Assembly: GCA_034766995.1 (NCBI GenBank) | Contig: CM068320.1 | Coordinates: 8,717,001 to 8,781,000 of the forward strand | Reading direction: 5' to 3' | Source: Acanthacorydalis orientalis | Lineage: Eukaryota > Arthropoda > Insecta > Megaloptera > Corydalidae | DNA: 64,000 nucleotides | Shown: positions 35,660 through 47,033 of the stretch, in pieces | Position numbering within the stretch: the stretch's first letter is position 1 | How the letters are laid out: each line of letters opens with the position of its first letter | Position numbers and translations under genes: made by a program | Notes under the pieces: model-generated | Database searches by the model: none | What the model saw: the letters and a program-made list of their open reading frames with translations, nothing else | What the model was told of the DNA's origin: nothing

Positions 35660-36380
35660 TGTCATACGTTACTGTTATAATAAAGCCGACTGCCTAGTTC
35701 AGCAATCTGTGTCCTAGTTACAAGCCGCCCAAACGTCTGACGCCACTGCATAAAAATGCTATCGAGAAACCACGGAGCCTACGTACATACATTACGTACG
35801 CCTATGTGGTGTATGTTGTGCATTCGACATAAAACGTCACATGTTGAATTCAGGTCTCTTTTTATGGACGCATATGAATCGGCCGACGAGGTCTAGACAA
35901 CAGCAGCGAAGAACTTGTGTCCACTCCATTATCTAGATTTTCGTTACACTTTTACATTCGTTCGATTCATCATTACGGTACGATTCGTTTTTTTTCTCTT
36001 ATCGGTTCTCGTCCGACGGACACGGTCAACACTTTCGCCTACTCGTTCGACCGCCTCTGTAGACGAATATTATGTGTTCGCGCGATGAATTCTTATTGTT
36101 ACAACATTGCTATGCGAATGAGGTCGGTTTCGTCCCGTTTAACTGTCTTAACTGTTTTTATTTATTTGTTTTCAATGTATGTGGCTCCGATGTTATTACT
36201 TACACTGTATTTTTTTTATGCTCAATGGAAATTGAAATTCGTTACGCGAGACTCGGATTGCATTTTCGATTGTTGCGGTGTGTGGAGAAATCGCTTCGGT
36301 GGAATTCCTTCGCGTGTCTGATTTGTACGATATACGTTCTTGTAGTGTATTTTTTTCACACATTCTAGTAGACAAGAAAG
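35660..36380. other. CpG-bearing higher-GC segment
   Basis: One of the larger islands. It includes ACGTACATACATTACGTACG (near 35782), CGGCCGACGAGG and many TTCG/CGTT words. Two overlapping plus-strand frames (35917-36321, GTG start; 36072-36368) are open for more than 95 codons but show no recognisable domain, and they contradict each other. I do not call either as a gene. Candidate regulatory island or unrecognised exon. Confidence 0.3.
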
Positions 36381-36600
36381 AAATCGAATGTTTTGTATTC
36401 TTTGTTAGCTAATATTCTTCCTTCATCATTTTTGTAACTTGTGTTGCCTTTCTCAAATGAATTTCTCACCCATACCATAAACCACAAACATTTTGACGAT
36501 AAAAAATATTGAATAATTGATTATTGGTACTTTTTTTATTGTTGTTTATGTGCATTTCGGTGAAGATCCTATCGTCTTCAGAACGCTGTGAGATGTATTA

Positions 36601-37837
36601 GATTAGTGTAAAAATAATTACGGTTTTTATTATTTTAAGTTTGATGCCAAGTTTTCTAGTTATCGTTATCTTTTTTTATAGTTATGTGAAACTTCATTGT
36701 AAACAATGAAATTAGCACTAGTGATTTCAGCTTATGTCTATTGTTTTAATTCTTTAGTATTGGTGGATATAACCTCTTAAATTAGTTATGGAAAAAAAGC
36801 AAATTCGCACAATTTTATCGTATGAATTTAAATTGGGTCGTAAAGCAACAGAACTGCTCGAAATATCAAATTGTTTTTAGCATAGAGTCAATTAGTGAAC
36901 ATACGGCCAACACTGGTTTCTTTAATTTCGTGATGGAAACGAAAGCCTTGAGGGTGAGGAGGGTCGTGGACGTCCTTCATCTATAGACAATAATGATTTA
37001 AGAATCATTGAAGCAGACGAACGGAAAAAAACTCGAGAGGTAGCAGAACATGTTTGATATTTGAATCTAATTGGAAAACAAAAAAACTGGATAAATGGGC
37101 GGCGTATAAACTAGACGAACATCAAGCAATTCAGCGATACAAAGTCTACTCTGCGCCTCTTTTGCATAACAAAAATGATACCTTTCTTGATTGCATTGTC
37201 ACATGTGATGAAAAGTGGATTCTCTACAATAATCGGAAAGTTCATCACGGTGGCTAAACCGAGGAGAAACACCAAAACAGTTTCTTAAATCGAATCTTCA
37301 TGAAAAAAAGATTATAGCCATTGTTTGGTGATCGGCAAGTGGCATTATTCACTGTAATTTCTTAAATCCTGGTGAAACAAACACACTAGAAAAATATCGT
37401 TAGGAAATTGAAAAAATGCATGAGGTGTTGCATCGTTTACGGCCATCATTAGTCAATAAAAGAGGACCAATTCCTCTTTATGACAACCCCCGACTATACG
37501 TCTCAAAAATGTCTTTGAAAAAATGAAATGAACTGGGTTATGAAAGCTTACCACACCCACCTTATTCTCTGGACCCGTCTCCGGCAGATTATCATTTTTT
37601 TAAACATTTGAATATTTTCCTACAAGGGAAGTATTTCAAAGGTCGAATATCAGTTCAAACCGCTTTCGATGAATTCGTTAATTCCAGGACTCCAGAATTC
37701 TACATTGTAGGAATAGACAAACTTGTTTCCCGTTAGGAGAAATGTATGCAGGCTGATGGTATTTATTTTGATTAGTAAATATAATTCTTCGTCTTTATAC
37801 TCGATACGTAAAAATCGGAATTATTTTTGCACCAACG
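36601..37837 (+). mobile_element. Full-length mariner (Hsmar1/cecropia type) nested in a MITE
   Basis: Ends: GATTAGTGTAAAAATAATTA at the left; CGTTGGTGCAAAAATAATTC read inward from the right. TA target duplications are present on both sides (36599-36600 and 37838-37839). The 1237-bp length is normal. The GGTGCAAAAxTAATT terminus is characteristic of the Hsmar1-like branch. Confidence 0.9.
36788..37775 (+). pseudogene. Hsmar1/cecropia-type mariner transposase pseudogene
   Basis: MEKKQIRTILSYEFKLGRKA at the ATG marks the first helix-turn-helix. ESLEGEEGRGRPSSIDNNDL is the AT-hook/linker region and KKLDKWAAYKLDE ends the DNA-binding part. IVTCDEKWILYNNRK carries the first catalytic Asp. The second block reads LYDNPRLY with Asp kept (His of HDN changed to Tyr). 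The third reads PHPPYSLDPSPADYHFF with Asp kept, 34 residues after the second, so the DD34D spacing is visible. Several stops and frameshifts (first stop after ISNCF) destroy the frame. The end ADGIYFD* matches the family. About 330 codons, as expected. It is not the SETMAR host fusion: no SET-domain exon is nearby. Confidence 0.9.
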
Positions 37838-37908
37838 TAATATCATAGAGTTCTGACGATAACAAAAAATTTTTTTTCGGTTTATGGGGTAAGTGAAAAA
37901 TTCATTTG

Positions 37909-38880
37909 TAAAACTGAATGCAACTGTATTGCAAAAGTTATATCGTAATTTGTGTTCTATTATTATTTCTTCTTAATTTTTGAAATAGCAGGTTTTTAAA
38001 ATGCTTGCTAAATTTTAGCAAAGACTAATTTATGGATGAATATACATTTTTTTTTTATATCCGTTTCAGAAGTTTTTGATATAATGTTCTTATAATTAGA
38101 AACTGTAAGGAATATATTAATTTAATTTTACTTGTCTTTCTTTGAGATAATTTTTCCCAAAGTATAATAGAAAATACTTGATATGAAAATAATCAACAAT
38201 AGTACAAAAAAATCGAAAGTTAATTGAATTCATTTCTGATAAAATTCAATTTAATTAAAAAAAAAACAAGATTTTTCATTCAAATATTTTAAAACCAATA
38301 TCAAAAATTGTATTAATTTATTATATCATTATCAGTTAAATGCTTAGCACTAATATTTTATAACATATTTACCTTTAAATTACTAAATAATACATTTGCA
38401 TTGACATTTCTTTAGAAACCAATTCAGTCATTGTTTTTTAAATTGAATAAATCATCAGTTATATAATTTTAGCCTTCATATGTCAGTTTTTCTAATTGTC
38501 AGTTCACTGCAAAGAACATTTTTTGAGTTACGATGGAATTGCATATTTAAAACTGCACCGTATGAATTATTAACTTATACGTTACCATTTCTAAAAAAAG
38601 TAACGTCCAGTATGATGGCTCCTAGTGATCCTAATTTTGATTTTTAACCTCATAAAATAGATTTCATGAAGTTTAGTAGTTAAAAAATATATTGTTCTGC
38701 AAAAAATATTAGGTGTACAAATTAATAAGATTCTACTAAATTGAATCAATCATAACTCTGTTTTAAGTTGAAATATTTTATCCTCGTTTTAAGATTTTGA
38801 AATAGTGTCAACCTTAATAATTAAAAACCCTATATATTTGGCCCAAGTAGTAGCTATAACCTCACAAAATAGTATTGAAC
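37909..38880. other. AT-rich noncoding stretch
   Basis: Nothing recognised. Confidence 0.5.
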
Positions 38881-39830
38881 ATGATAGCATCTGAAAAGCA
38901 GCATATTTTGCAATACATACTTTTTGCATTCCGTTCGAAACTACTACGTAAGCTGCGGCAATGATTTATTCAGCTTTGGAGAAAGGTGTTGTGATGCATA
39001 AAACATACAAAAGATGGTTGAAAAGGTGATTTTGATCTTTTCGATCGAGAATGTCCGAAAAAAATTGAAGACGAGGAGCTTGAACAGCTGTTAAGTGAAA
39101 GCTGTTCTCAAATTGAACAGGAACTCTCTCAACAAGTTGGATTTACCCAGCAAGCAATTTTCTATCGTGCATTCAGAAAAAATCAGAACCTGAGTCTATG
39201 GATTGCACATGATCTCAACCCGGAAAACAAAGAAAAAAATGGAATACAGGTATGTCCTCGCCCACAAGGTTCAAAAGGAAGGATTTTTTTGTATGAAATC
39301 ATAATCGAGGATAATGCAAAAGGTTTTCTACGGCAATCCTAAGCGGCAAAAAGCATGCGTCCAATGAATCATCGACATCGACTCCGAAACCAAATATTCA
39401 CACCAAAAGAGAGAATGTGTGACAACACACATTAAGGGTGTGTTGTATTTCGAATTGCTCGAATCTGGATAGACTGTAAATTCAGAGCGTTACCAATAAT
39501 AGCTCATCCAGTTTAGTAACGAATCAGAGAGAAAAATACCATTCATTATTTGTTCCCGTTGGGTTGGGAAGTTCTCTTTCATGTGACGCATTCACTGGGG
39601 TTAGCACTGTCAGATTTTCACTTGTTCCGATCACTCCAGTATCATCTGGCTGATAACTATTTTAAAAAAGTGTAAGAGGTCTAAAAATTCCTTAACGATT
39701 TCATCGACTCAAAACTTCCATTTTTTTTCGACCAGAGATTCGTCAGTTACCCGATAGATGGAGCTAAATTATACAAAATAATGGGGGATATATTGAGAAT
39801 TAAAATGTATTCCATTTTTCGGTAAATAAT
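38881..39830 (+). pseudogene. mori-type (DD37D-like) mariner transposase relic
   Basis: The ATG at 38881 gives MIASEKQHILQYILFAFRSK, the start of the mori/Bmmar1-like branch. FDLFDRECPKKIEDEELEQL then LSESCSQIEQELSQQVGFTQ is the linker and second helix-turn-helix. The first catalytic block (normally RIVTGDEKWI) is absent: the sequence jumps from KGFL to YGNPKRQKACV, a small deletion that removes the Asp. The second Asp block is not recognisable. LALSDFHLFRSLQYHLADNY retains the third acidic block, shifted in frame. Multiple stops. Terminal repeats were not found, so element limits are uncertain. Confidence 0.75.
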
Positions 39831-40494
39831 AATTCGTTTTCAATAAAAAAGGTACCTAATTAATAATTGTACAGACAGGAGAATATTAAAACTTCTTTTA
39901 TTGTGTAGAGTATAATTTGTGCAGAATGATTATAAATTTTTAACTTTGCATTCATAAGTTTGTAATGTATTGATTTGATCCTTGTGCAGAAAATGGGTAT
40001 ATTTCAAAATTAGTTTCTAGTAATAACGGAGTGTTTTTAGACTTGACAATTGTGATTGTATTTAGAGTGCAGCAACATACCACTCTTCAATAAAATGTTT
40101 CAGTTCAGCGTTTGAAAATTGGGTTGATATTTTTTTAGCTTTTATATATGTATGTGCTATATTATTTTCATGTTTAGTAATGATTTTATTTAAATAATAA
40201 CTTAAAGTATTTTTAAATAATGTTTTGTGTGTTTATAATTGTATTCATATTTAAATGTAAACACAAATATGAGTAATTAAATATTCGTTTATCAACTGAC
40301 AAATAGGACATCTGCCAACTTAGTTGCACACGTGTATTTTGTATGTTTACATTTTGTATTTTTCAAACAATAAAGTACTGCAGCTGTCTAACTGATTGAA
40401 ATAACCCTGAAGTTAATTACAATGGACAATTTCCTTGTAACCATGGCCAGACACAATTTCAGATTGCATACAAATCTACAGATATGAAATGTTT

Positions 40495-40496
<2 letters not shown>
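39831..40496. other. AT-rich noncoding stretch
   Basis: Nothing recognised. Confidence 0.5.

Positions 40497-40545
<49 letters not shown>
40497..40545. repeat. (TA)n microsatellite
   Basis: Pure TA run ending in GTATATATA. Confidence 0.95.
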
Positions 40546-40551
<6 letters not shown>

Positions 40552-40817
40552 AAATATGTATAGATAATCTTTATGAATTTATTAATAAAATAATTTATCA
40601 AATGGTTACTACTCGTATTCTTAGCATAATTTAAATATATTTATATAATGCAAAATAATACGGAATTAAAAGAATTAAAATTTATAAACAGTTAATTTAA
40701 CAAATAATTCACACCTCTATCGTTAGAGAATGATAATAGAGTATGTAATTAAAATGAAATCAGTTTAATTAAGAAGTAATCATTTTAAAGTTGTTTTTCC
40801 TTATACAGCTGTTCTGT

Positions 40818-40818
<1 letters not shown>

Positions 40819-40885
<67 letters not shown>

Positions 40886-40919
40886 AAATATATATATATA
40901 TATATTTATATATAATATG

Positions 40920-40971
<52 letters not shown>
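40819..40971. repeat. (TA)n microsatellite, ~150 bp, interrupted
   Basis: Three TA runs separated by TTTATATATAAAA and GTT interruptions. The spacer words repeat, suggesting block duplication inside the array. Confidence 0.95.
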
Positions 40972-40974
<3 letters not shown>

Positions 40975-41462
40975 TGCGTACACAAAATAGAAAAAATCCA
41001 ACATAAAATGGGGGCAATTGGTTACGTGGCGTTGGAAACGTTAGTTTTTATAAGTTTTTGCCCAATCGTCAGATTCAGCCGATTCAGTGCTAGACAAAAC
41101 AGTTTTCCACATTCTTTCAATGTGAACGAATAAAAGACTTTCAATTAATTTATAGTAAAAAAATATAATTTGACAATAAATATATAATTCGCAATTTAGA
41201 CCACTTAGAATACCTTCATTCAATAATCTTTAATTCAAGAAATTGGAATTTTTATATTAAAGTTTGAGCAATTTGATCTATATGAGTTCAGTTTTATTTT
41301 TGTTTATTTTTTTATTTTTTTTTTAGCTGGATGTTCTGAATGAGAATTATTTTTAATAATCTCCTTAAAAGAAATTCAATTCGTAATCAGTAATGAGTAT
41401 TTACAAAAACAACAATATAATCAGCAAAACAGACGTGAATTAGTTTTTTAATTTTTATTTTA
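40972..41462. other. Noncoding stretch
   Basis: The part 41010-41110 is less AT-rich; nothing recognised. Confidence 0.4.
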
Positions 41463-41499
41463 TTATATATATATATATATATGCATGTGTGTATGTATG

Positions 41500-41548
<49 letters not shown>
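41463..41548. repeat. (TA)n and (TATG)n microsatellite
   Basis: Two TA runs split and ended by GTAT/TATG units. Confidence 0.95.
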
Positions 41549-41549
<1 letters not shown>

Positions 41550-41560
41550 GAGACATAGAT

Positions 41561-42469
41561 CAGTGGTCTGCAAACTTTGACGACTAACGGAATTCTTAAA
41601 ATTATAAATTTTTTGCGAAACCCTTACCATCCCCAGAAAATTCAAGATGTGTATCTCGCATGTTTTGAAAGTCAGAAATCTTACATAATCAAATGTTAGT
41701 ATTTATTTCTGATTGAGCGGGGTCGTAATGTATATTCATAAATACAGTTTTACTACATTATATTTACTACATAATAATGGATATTGATAGAAATAAAAGA
41801 AATTCTTATAAAATATTAAGTTGCTAGAAAAATAATTTCGGTTTATGACCTTTTAATTCATATACCTGTCAACCATTTTCCTAGCTGTTATAATTGGTCC
41901 AAAACTATTGGATGACTAACGCCTAACTTTTGTACAAGCTGTCGAATTGTTCGTGATTCTAATTCAACCAACATTGGTCGTTATGAACCGAAGGACGCCC
42001 GCGACTTTCTTCATCTTCAAGGTTCTCATCCCCAGCACGAAATTTTTAGAACCAGCCATTACATCATATGTTCCTTAACGGTATGTTCACCAAAAGCATC
42101 GTATAGTTTACGAACAATTTCTGTTGCTTTACCACTCGTTTTGAACTCGTACAAGAAAATTGCTCTTATTGCTTTTTCCATTTTTAAATCGATGGCACAA
42201 TTTGAAGCAAAATAATAATAAAACTAACGTCGACGTTACCAAAATACAGGCCGAAAAATGCACTTTAAATTGATATTAAGATGAACACGATGAAATAACA
42301 CTTTCATTAAAAAAATAAAATAAAGTTAGAATTCAGGAAACAAAAACCTCAATTCTTTTCTTACCAATCTAATATTTTGAATCTTTAGCTTTGAGGGTTT
42401 TTTCGTCAAAAATTCTTTTGAATTTTGTCTTTGAATCGCAAAACTCCAAGGTTCCGCCTCGGAACACAG
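41561..42469. mobile_element. hAT-like non-autonomous element hosting a nested mariner derivative
   Basis: The left end CAGTGGTCTGCAAACTTTGA is a typical hAT terminus (CAGTGGT-x-x-x-CAAACTTT). Its reverse complement is preceded by AAGGGTTTCGCAAA, as in many hAT ends. The right side has CGCAAAACTCCAAGGTTCCG then CCTCGGAACACAG, the usual counterpart (read inward, CTGTGTTCCGAGGCGGAACC). ACATAGAT directly left of the element and ACATTGAT at 42474-42481 could be an 8-bp target duplication, but that would place the right end a few bases further out. No coding sequence remains. The mariner derivative at 41816-42372 is inserted inside. Confidence 0.5.
41816..42372 (-). mobile_element. Deletion-derived mariner, copy 1
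   Basis: Flanked by TA on both sides (41814-41815, 42373-42374). Inward-read ends are TTAAGTTGCTAGAAAAATAA and TTAGATTGGTAAGAAAAGAA. On the minus strand it keeps only the transposase N-terminus: MEKAIRAIFLYEFKTSGKAT, then FGEHTVKEH, VELESRTIRQLVQKLGVSHP and DQL*QLGK. It then passes straight into the 3' terminal sequence. The catalytic domain is missing, with the same junction as copies at 51219, 56680 and 58097. Confidence 0.85.
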
Positions 42470-42472
42470 AAG

Positions 42473-42829
42473 AACATTGATATAGATATACAAATATTTT
42501 AGATTTGCTCTCTTTATAACTGAAAATGTAGTAGTTATGTAATCAGTATTTGCAATAATGGTAATACGGTAATATTTTTATAATGACACAGTTTATTCAT
42601 GTTTTATTTAACCATGAAATAATTAAACATGTTTTTAACTTTCTGTACGAGTATACACACTCTAGTTATTAATCTGATACCGTTTTGAAAATAAATGCAC
42701 ATGTTCTGTCATTACTTGAACGTATTTCAGATTTTATCTACCGTATGTCAACCTGTGAAAGCTCGTACATTAGTGTCTTCTGATTCAATTATTTGACCTC
42801 TTAAAACTGACCAAAATCTTAAACAAACA
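42473..42829. other. AT-rich noncoding stretch
   Basis: Nothing recognised. Confidence 0.5.
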
Positions 42830-43210
42830 AAAACTAAGCGATCGTTTCAAAAACGTCAACTGTAAATAATCCGAAGTGTTTGTCTTTCACACACAATGAC
42901 AATAAAAATTCCTGATACAGAGCAGACGACGCGACTACTAAAAATATGTTTGTTTTCGTTCGGAGCTGTCGTATTTGGGCGCTCGTTAGTGGAACATCGG
43001 GTGAGATGGGTCTTTGCGGAAAAACTCTGAGGTGGATTTATATTGTGGACACACGAACAGAACTTTTTTCAAATATATCACATTTAATTTATACGGAACT
43101 TAATGTCAAATTTATAGATACTAAACGGTGACTGAAACATCGCAGTCACAAATAAACTTTTTTATTGCCACGTATCGTGCGGAATAAATTTGGCGACGCG
43201 AATGTATTTT
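42830..43210. other. CpG-bearing higher-GC segment
   Basis: Contains GCAGACGACGCGACTACT and GGGCGCTCGTTAGTGG. A plus-strand ATG at 42946 opens 61 codons (MFVFVRSCRIWALVSGTSGE) with no recognisable domain. Candidate regulatory island. Confidence 0.3.
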
Positions 43211-44913
43211 CTATAAGTTGAAATTGTTTTCAGGAAATGAACGTATTACTTAATTCAAATTGAACATGCCGTTAAAATGAAATAATTTTATTTAAAAAAA
43301 TATTTTTTCTTTGAAGTCACAATACATACGGCATCATCCATTTTATTACATTGGATTTGATTGCGGTGAAATGTAAACATTTAAATTACTGCCATACGTT
43401 TAGAAAATATCAATAACAAATAAATAGTAATAACATATCACGTAGTCAGTCAGTTGTAAATTAACTTAAGTATTTCTTTTACAGCGTATTGAATTTATGA
43501 GGTAACAAATGTTTTTATGATGTCGATCCTAATTGTTCTGTTACTACTTTATGGTGAACGTAGTGAATGTATTTTATTTGAAAATTTAACCGTAATGAAT
43601 ATTGTAATTGTTCATAAAATAATTTATATTGCTGTTTTATGTTAATGTTTAATATATCCATATTAATATATACATATATATATATAATTAGTATTTTAAA
43701 TTATTGCGGTCCATTCTTGGATTTTTTTAAAATTTTTTTTAATAGGTCCATTCAATCCCTCTATCCATATATTACCAGTGCATTTTTTATAATTCTTATC
43801 TCACTTATTCATTGATATCTTTCGTTGAGATTCTTTCATGATATTATTCATTGAGATTTTTTAATTTATTGAACCAATATCCAATCAACATATTTGAAAT
43901 TCTATTTATTTTTTGTATCTTGTGTTTTTTGGTTGTTAATATTACTTGTTACATCTATCTCAGAGAGAGACTCTCTCTCTCTCTCTCTCTCTCAAAAAGT
44001 AAGTCAACAATTTTAATAATAATAACAATTTTAACAAGTAAGTCAACAATTAGTAATCTTGTTTTGTCTAAATCGTTATTTCGGCATCGAAATTCATGTT
44101 TTACGTTCGTAGGTAGTACAAGCAAAGTAGTTTTATCGGATACTAGAAATCTTATTAAAATGAGCTCTTCCAAAACTGCTTTTAATTATTATGACAATTT
44201 CATCCTAATAAACTTCAATTCATTTTAAAGTTTATTTTGATTTAATGCTAGCATAGTTTAACTGGCATGGTTTCCATAACAATACTATGAAAAAATGAAC
44301 AGATCAGCCAATATTGACTTGAGTGTCAAAATACTCAATATTATAATTTATATTTGTTAGAACATTTTAAATACGTATTATAAGTTGTTATAATATTGCG
44401 CCATGTCTTTTTTTTGTTTGCTAAAATTGTTATGGTATTTATATTGTAAATAATTATGCAAACGATTGTGTAAGCCTAAAGAAGGTATTATTTGTACAGT
44501 GGCGCGGCACAACTAGTTATATTTTGAGATGTAAATTTTCAATTAATAAAAATAGATTTATTCGCGTTCGCTATTTGAGATTATTCATCAAAATCTATTT
44601 ATTTCAGTTATGTTTCACATGAGGTAAAGCATTGAAGTATCATTTATCTTTTTTGGACAATGATCCAAAATATGTTTAATAACAGTAAAAAAAAATATTA
44701 CTTGCAAATGTAGAAAGTCTTCAGTAGTCTTGTCGAAAACTTGCTCCTACGATCCTATGGAGCATTTAAGGGGTAATTTTGATACTAAAAATTGTATAAG
44801 TTAACGAAAACTTGCCTGCTACTTAAAAAAATTAGATTCTGTCAGTAATGATATTATTATTAACGTGAAGTATGTACTTAATTGTCTGACCTCGTATTTA
44901 CTTTTTTGCAATT
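43211..44913. other. AT-rich noncoding stretch with a (TC)n run at 43963-43993
   Basis: The TC run is preceded by GAGAGAGA, forming a short foldback. A short (TA)n lies at 43670-43685. TACAGTGGCGCGGCACAACT at about 44494 could be a hAT-type terminus without a partner. Open frames at 43851-44228 run through the TC repeat. Confidence 0.45.
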
Positions 44914-45073
44914 TTTAATTCAATAGCTCAATGTGAAGCAAAATTAATAAAAAAAACTGAAGCCGATGTTACCAAAATACACCGAAAAATGCACTTTAAC
45001 ATCATGGTGAGAAGACACTTTTATCGTTAGAATTCAGAAAACAAAAACCGCAAGTATTTTTCTACCAACCCAA
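44914..45073 (-). mobile_element. Deletion-derived mariner, copy 2 (terminal fragment)
   Basis: The right end CTACCAACCCAA at 45073 precedes TA. The next 150 bp (AAAACCGCAAG..., ACCAAAATACACCGAAAAAT, GAAGCAAAATTAATAA) match the 5' untranslated part of copies 3-5. The coding part and the other terminus are absent. Confidence 0.75.
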
Positions 45074-45246
45074 TATTAAACAATTAGATTTTTTTTTTGA
45101 AAGAAGTTATGTTGTATTTGATTTGTTAACTTTTCGAATATATTTTTCTTAACACAAATATTTATTTTTGTAACTTAATTGTATATATATATATATATAT
45201 ATATATTGTATAAATAATTAATACATTTAAACTTTAATGTGACACT
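45074..45246. other. AT-rich, with a short (TA)n at 45181-45206
   Basis: Nothing else seen. Confidence 0.5.
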
Positions 45247-45304
45247 GAAATATTTATCTATTAAAAAATTATAATTTCTTAAAAATTGTTGATTTAATTT
45301 TTGA

Positions 45305-45374
<70 letters not shown>

Positions 45375-45473
45375 GTAGAGAGAAAGAGAGAGAAATATTG
45401 AAGTAGTATCTTTATTAAAAAAATATAATTTCTTAAAAATTGTTGATTTAATTTTTGAGACTCTCTCTCTCTC

Positions 45474-45517
<44 letters not shown>
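45247..45517. repeat. Direct duplication of an AT-rich unit plus (CT)n(TA)n
   Basis: The unit ATAATTTCTTAAAAATTGTT then GATTTAATTTTTGAGACTCT occurs at about 45271 and again at about 45425, a period of about 154 bp. Each is followed by (CT)n and (TA)n. The first copy also ends in a (GA)n block at 45376-45393, so the (CT)n and (GA)n arms could pair. Confidence 0.85.
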
Positions 45518-45519
<2 letters not shown>

Positions 45520-45769
45520 CAGACAAATTAATTATTTTAAAATAAATCAAAAATTTAAAATTCTCTAACGGCTAACGTCTACTCTTTTAAGTATTTTTTC
45601 TGGTTGTTGATTCTTGTTTACCAGTTAAGTGTATGGTTGTATAACATTTACAACCCATTCGCATATTTTTATGTTAAAATATATATATATATATTTGTTC
45701 GAGCATACATAGATTAAAACTTTTGTTAAAAAAACATGATTTTGAACGAGCTGAAAAGAATTAAGTCGT
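45518..45769. other. AT-rich noncoding stretch
   Basis: Short TA run at 45678-45694; nothing else. Confidence 0.5.
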
Positions 45770-46210
45770 AAAACTGTACGAGTCGAAAATGTTAAGAATT
45801 CACAAACATTCGTCTACTAGTGCTTACTAAGAGACGAACAAATTAAATGTGACATTCACAGCGCCGAGCTTTCAGCTGCTTAGAAAGAATGCGGGCGTGT
45901 GCTTGTTTCGAACGACCAAAAAGGGTTAAACTGCGCGTAATGGAACGTTTTTAAAACGTAATTCGTGCAACGCATTGTTCCGGACAAGCGTGAAATATAA
46001 CACTCGGCGAGAGATTATTCACGTCGGGAATTTGTAAAGTGGTGAAAATCAAAATTCAACTGGATTCAACATCATCAACGTCGGCATTAATGTTAAGAAC
46101 ACAATTACGCGACAGACACAATGAAGAACGAGCGATGCTTGTTATTCGTTACGAAGGTTTTCATCGACCTTCTTCTACATACATACAACCGTACATATAG
46201 TCAAATATTC
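45770..46210. other. CpG-bearing higher-GC segment
   Basis: Includes CACAGCGCCGAGCTTTCAGC, AATGCGGGCGTGTGCTTG and ACTCGGCGAGAG. AAAAAGGGTTAAACTG at 45918-45933 contains GGG|TTAA. Candidate regulatory island. Confidence 0.3.
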
Positions 46211-46807
46211 ACAGGTGTCTCTAAAGTTAAGTTTGTTTCTAGACAGTTCTTATTAAACGATGTATTATAAACCGTCGATAATGATTAACTAATTATATTC
46301 AATATTTATTATGTCTCCTCATAAATTATGTTTATTCTTCTTATTGTGTTTCTATTGATTTCGGGTTTATTCATTTATTACGATTGGTTGAAATGAAAAT
46401 AATGAAAACAGAAAAATTATAGTGTAGTCTTCTATGAGAATGAAATGAGAAGATTAAATGACTAGATAGAGACATTACTGTTTATAATTATGAATTATAA
46501 ATAGCCTCCTATATAATTTTTAATATAGCAGTACATTTTTTAAAATGTTCAGAATGTCAGCTCTTTCAATTCTGAGTTGTGCGAAGTAAAGCTTTAGCCG
46601 CGATCTGCCCACTTTTTATAGTAAAGCATGTATTGGCTTGAATAAGTTTGAAGTTTCAATGGAACGTATATTGATTGTATCTGAAATAATTTGAAAAATT
46701 AAATTGCAAAAACTTTAATAAAATCATTTATTTCATTGAACATTTATATCATAATCCACATTAAAAATAGTAAATTATATCTCTAAGTCGGAAATTTAGT
46801 AATTTTG
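46211..46807. other. AT-rich noncoding stretch
   Basis: Nothing recognised. Confidence 0.5.
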
Positions 46808-47033
46808 TTTTGTATGGTAAATCTTGAAACAGGGTTCGATACATAGATAAATATTACATTTTTGCATTCATAGCGTGAGTCAGTCTTGATATCATGCCTT
46901 TTGCAAAGAACGCATCTTCGCCGTGAAGGACGTTTGTTATTATCTTTAGTTCTGCAGGACAAAAGGAAATGTCTCTCCGTTAATCTCTTCTGAATGAACT
47001 TTTCCTCCTCTAACCTCTGTTCTGCACGGTGGA
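46808..47033 (-). pseudogene. piggyBac-type transposase C-terminal domain remnant
   Basis: On the minus strand the frame reads RLTERHFLLSCRTKDNNKRP, then SRRRCVLCKRHDIKTDSRYE and CK. After a one-base frameshift it gives KCNIYLCIEPCFKIYHT. The C-x2-C ... C-x2-C ... LC-x3-CF-x2-YHT pattern is the cysteine-rich C-terminal domain of piggyBac transposases, preserved almost completely. ERHFL is the usual lead-in. The rest of the gene, including all catalytic Asp blocks, is not seen. About 220 bp to the right, GGG|TTAA at 47251-47257 has the form of the element's other terminus in this orientation, which would make this a deletion derivative. That link is conjecture. Confidence 0.8.

Larger units (their letters stand above)
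36454..37908 (+). repeat. Foldback MITE family, copy G, split by a mariner
   Basis: The left part, 36454-36600, starts CAAATGAATTTCTCACCCAT then ACCATAAACCAC and contains TTGTTGTTTATGTGCATTTC. The right part, 37838-37908, ends GGTTTATGGGGTAAGTGAAA then AATTCATTTG, the inverted terminal repeat of the left end. A mariner (36601-37837) sits between the two halves. With the insert removed, this copy gives the clearest terminal repeats of the family, about 30 bp. Confidence 0.75.

Noticed and set aside
35917..36368. Two overlapping frames of 98-134 codons in a CpG-bearing island
   Set aside because: They lie in different frames of the same DNA, one lacks an ATG, and neither shows a domain. Openness follows from the locally lower AT content.
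36788..37775. Possible SETMAR-like host gene
   Set aside because: The transposase matches Hsmar1-type proteins, but it is broken by stops, bounded by its own TIRs and TA duplications, and has no SET-domain exon nearby.
44490..44520. hAT-type terminus CAGTGGCGCGGC as an element boundary
   Set aside because: No matching inverted end or target duplication was found; the same holds for CAGTGGCGGAC at 12467 and CAGTGGCGGGTT at 32010.
45301..45517. CRISPR-like direct repeats
   Set aside because: The repeated units are microsatellites and one duplicated lead sequence. There are no regular spacers, and the DNA is eukaryotic.
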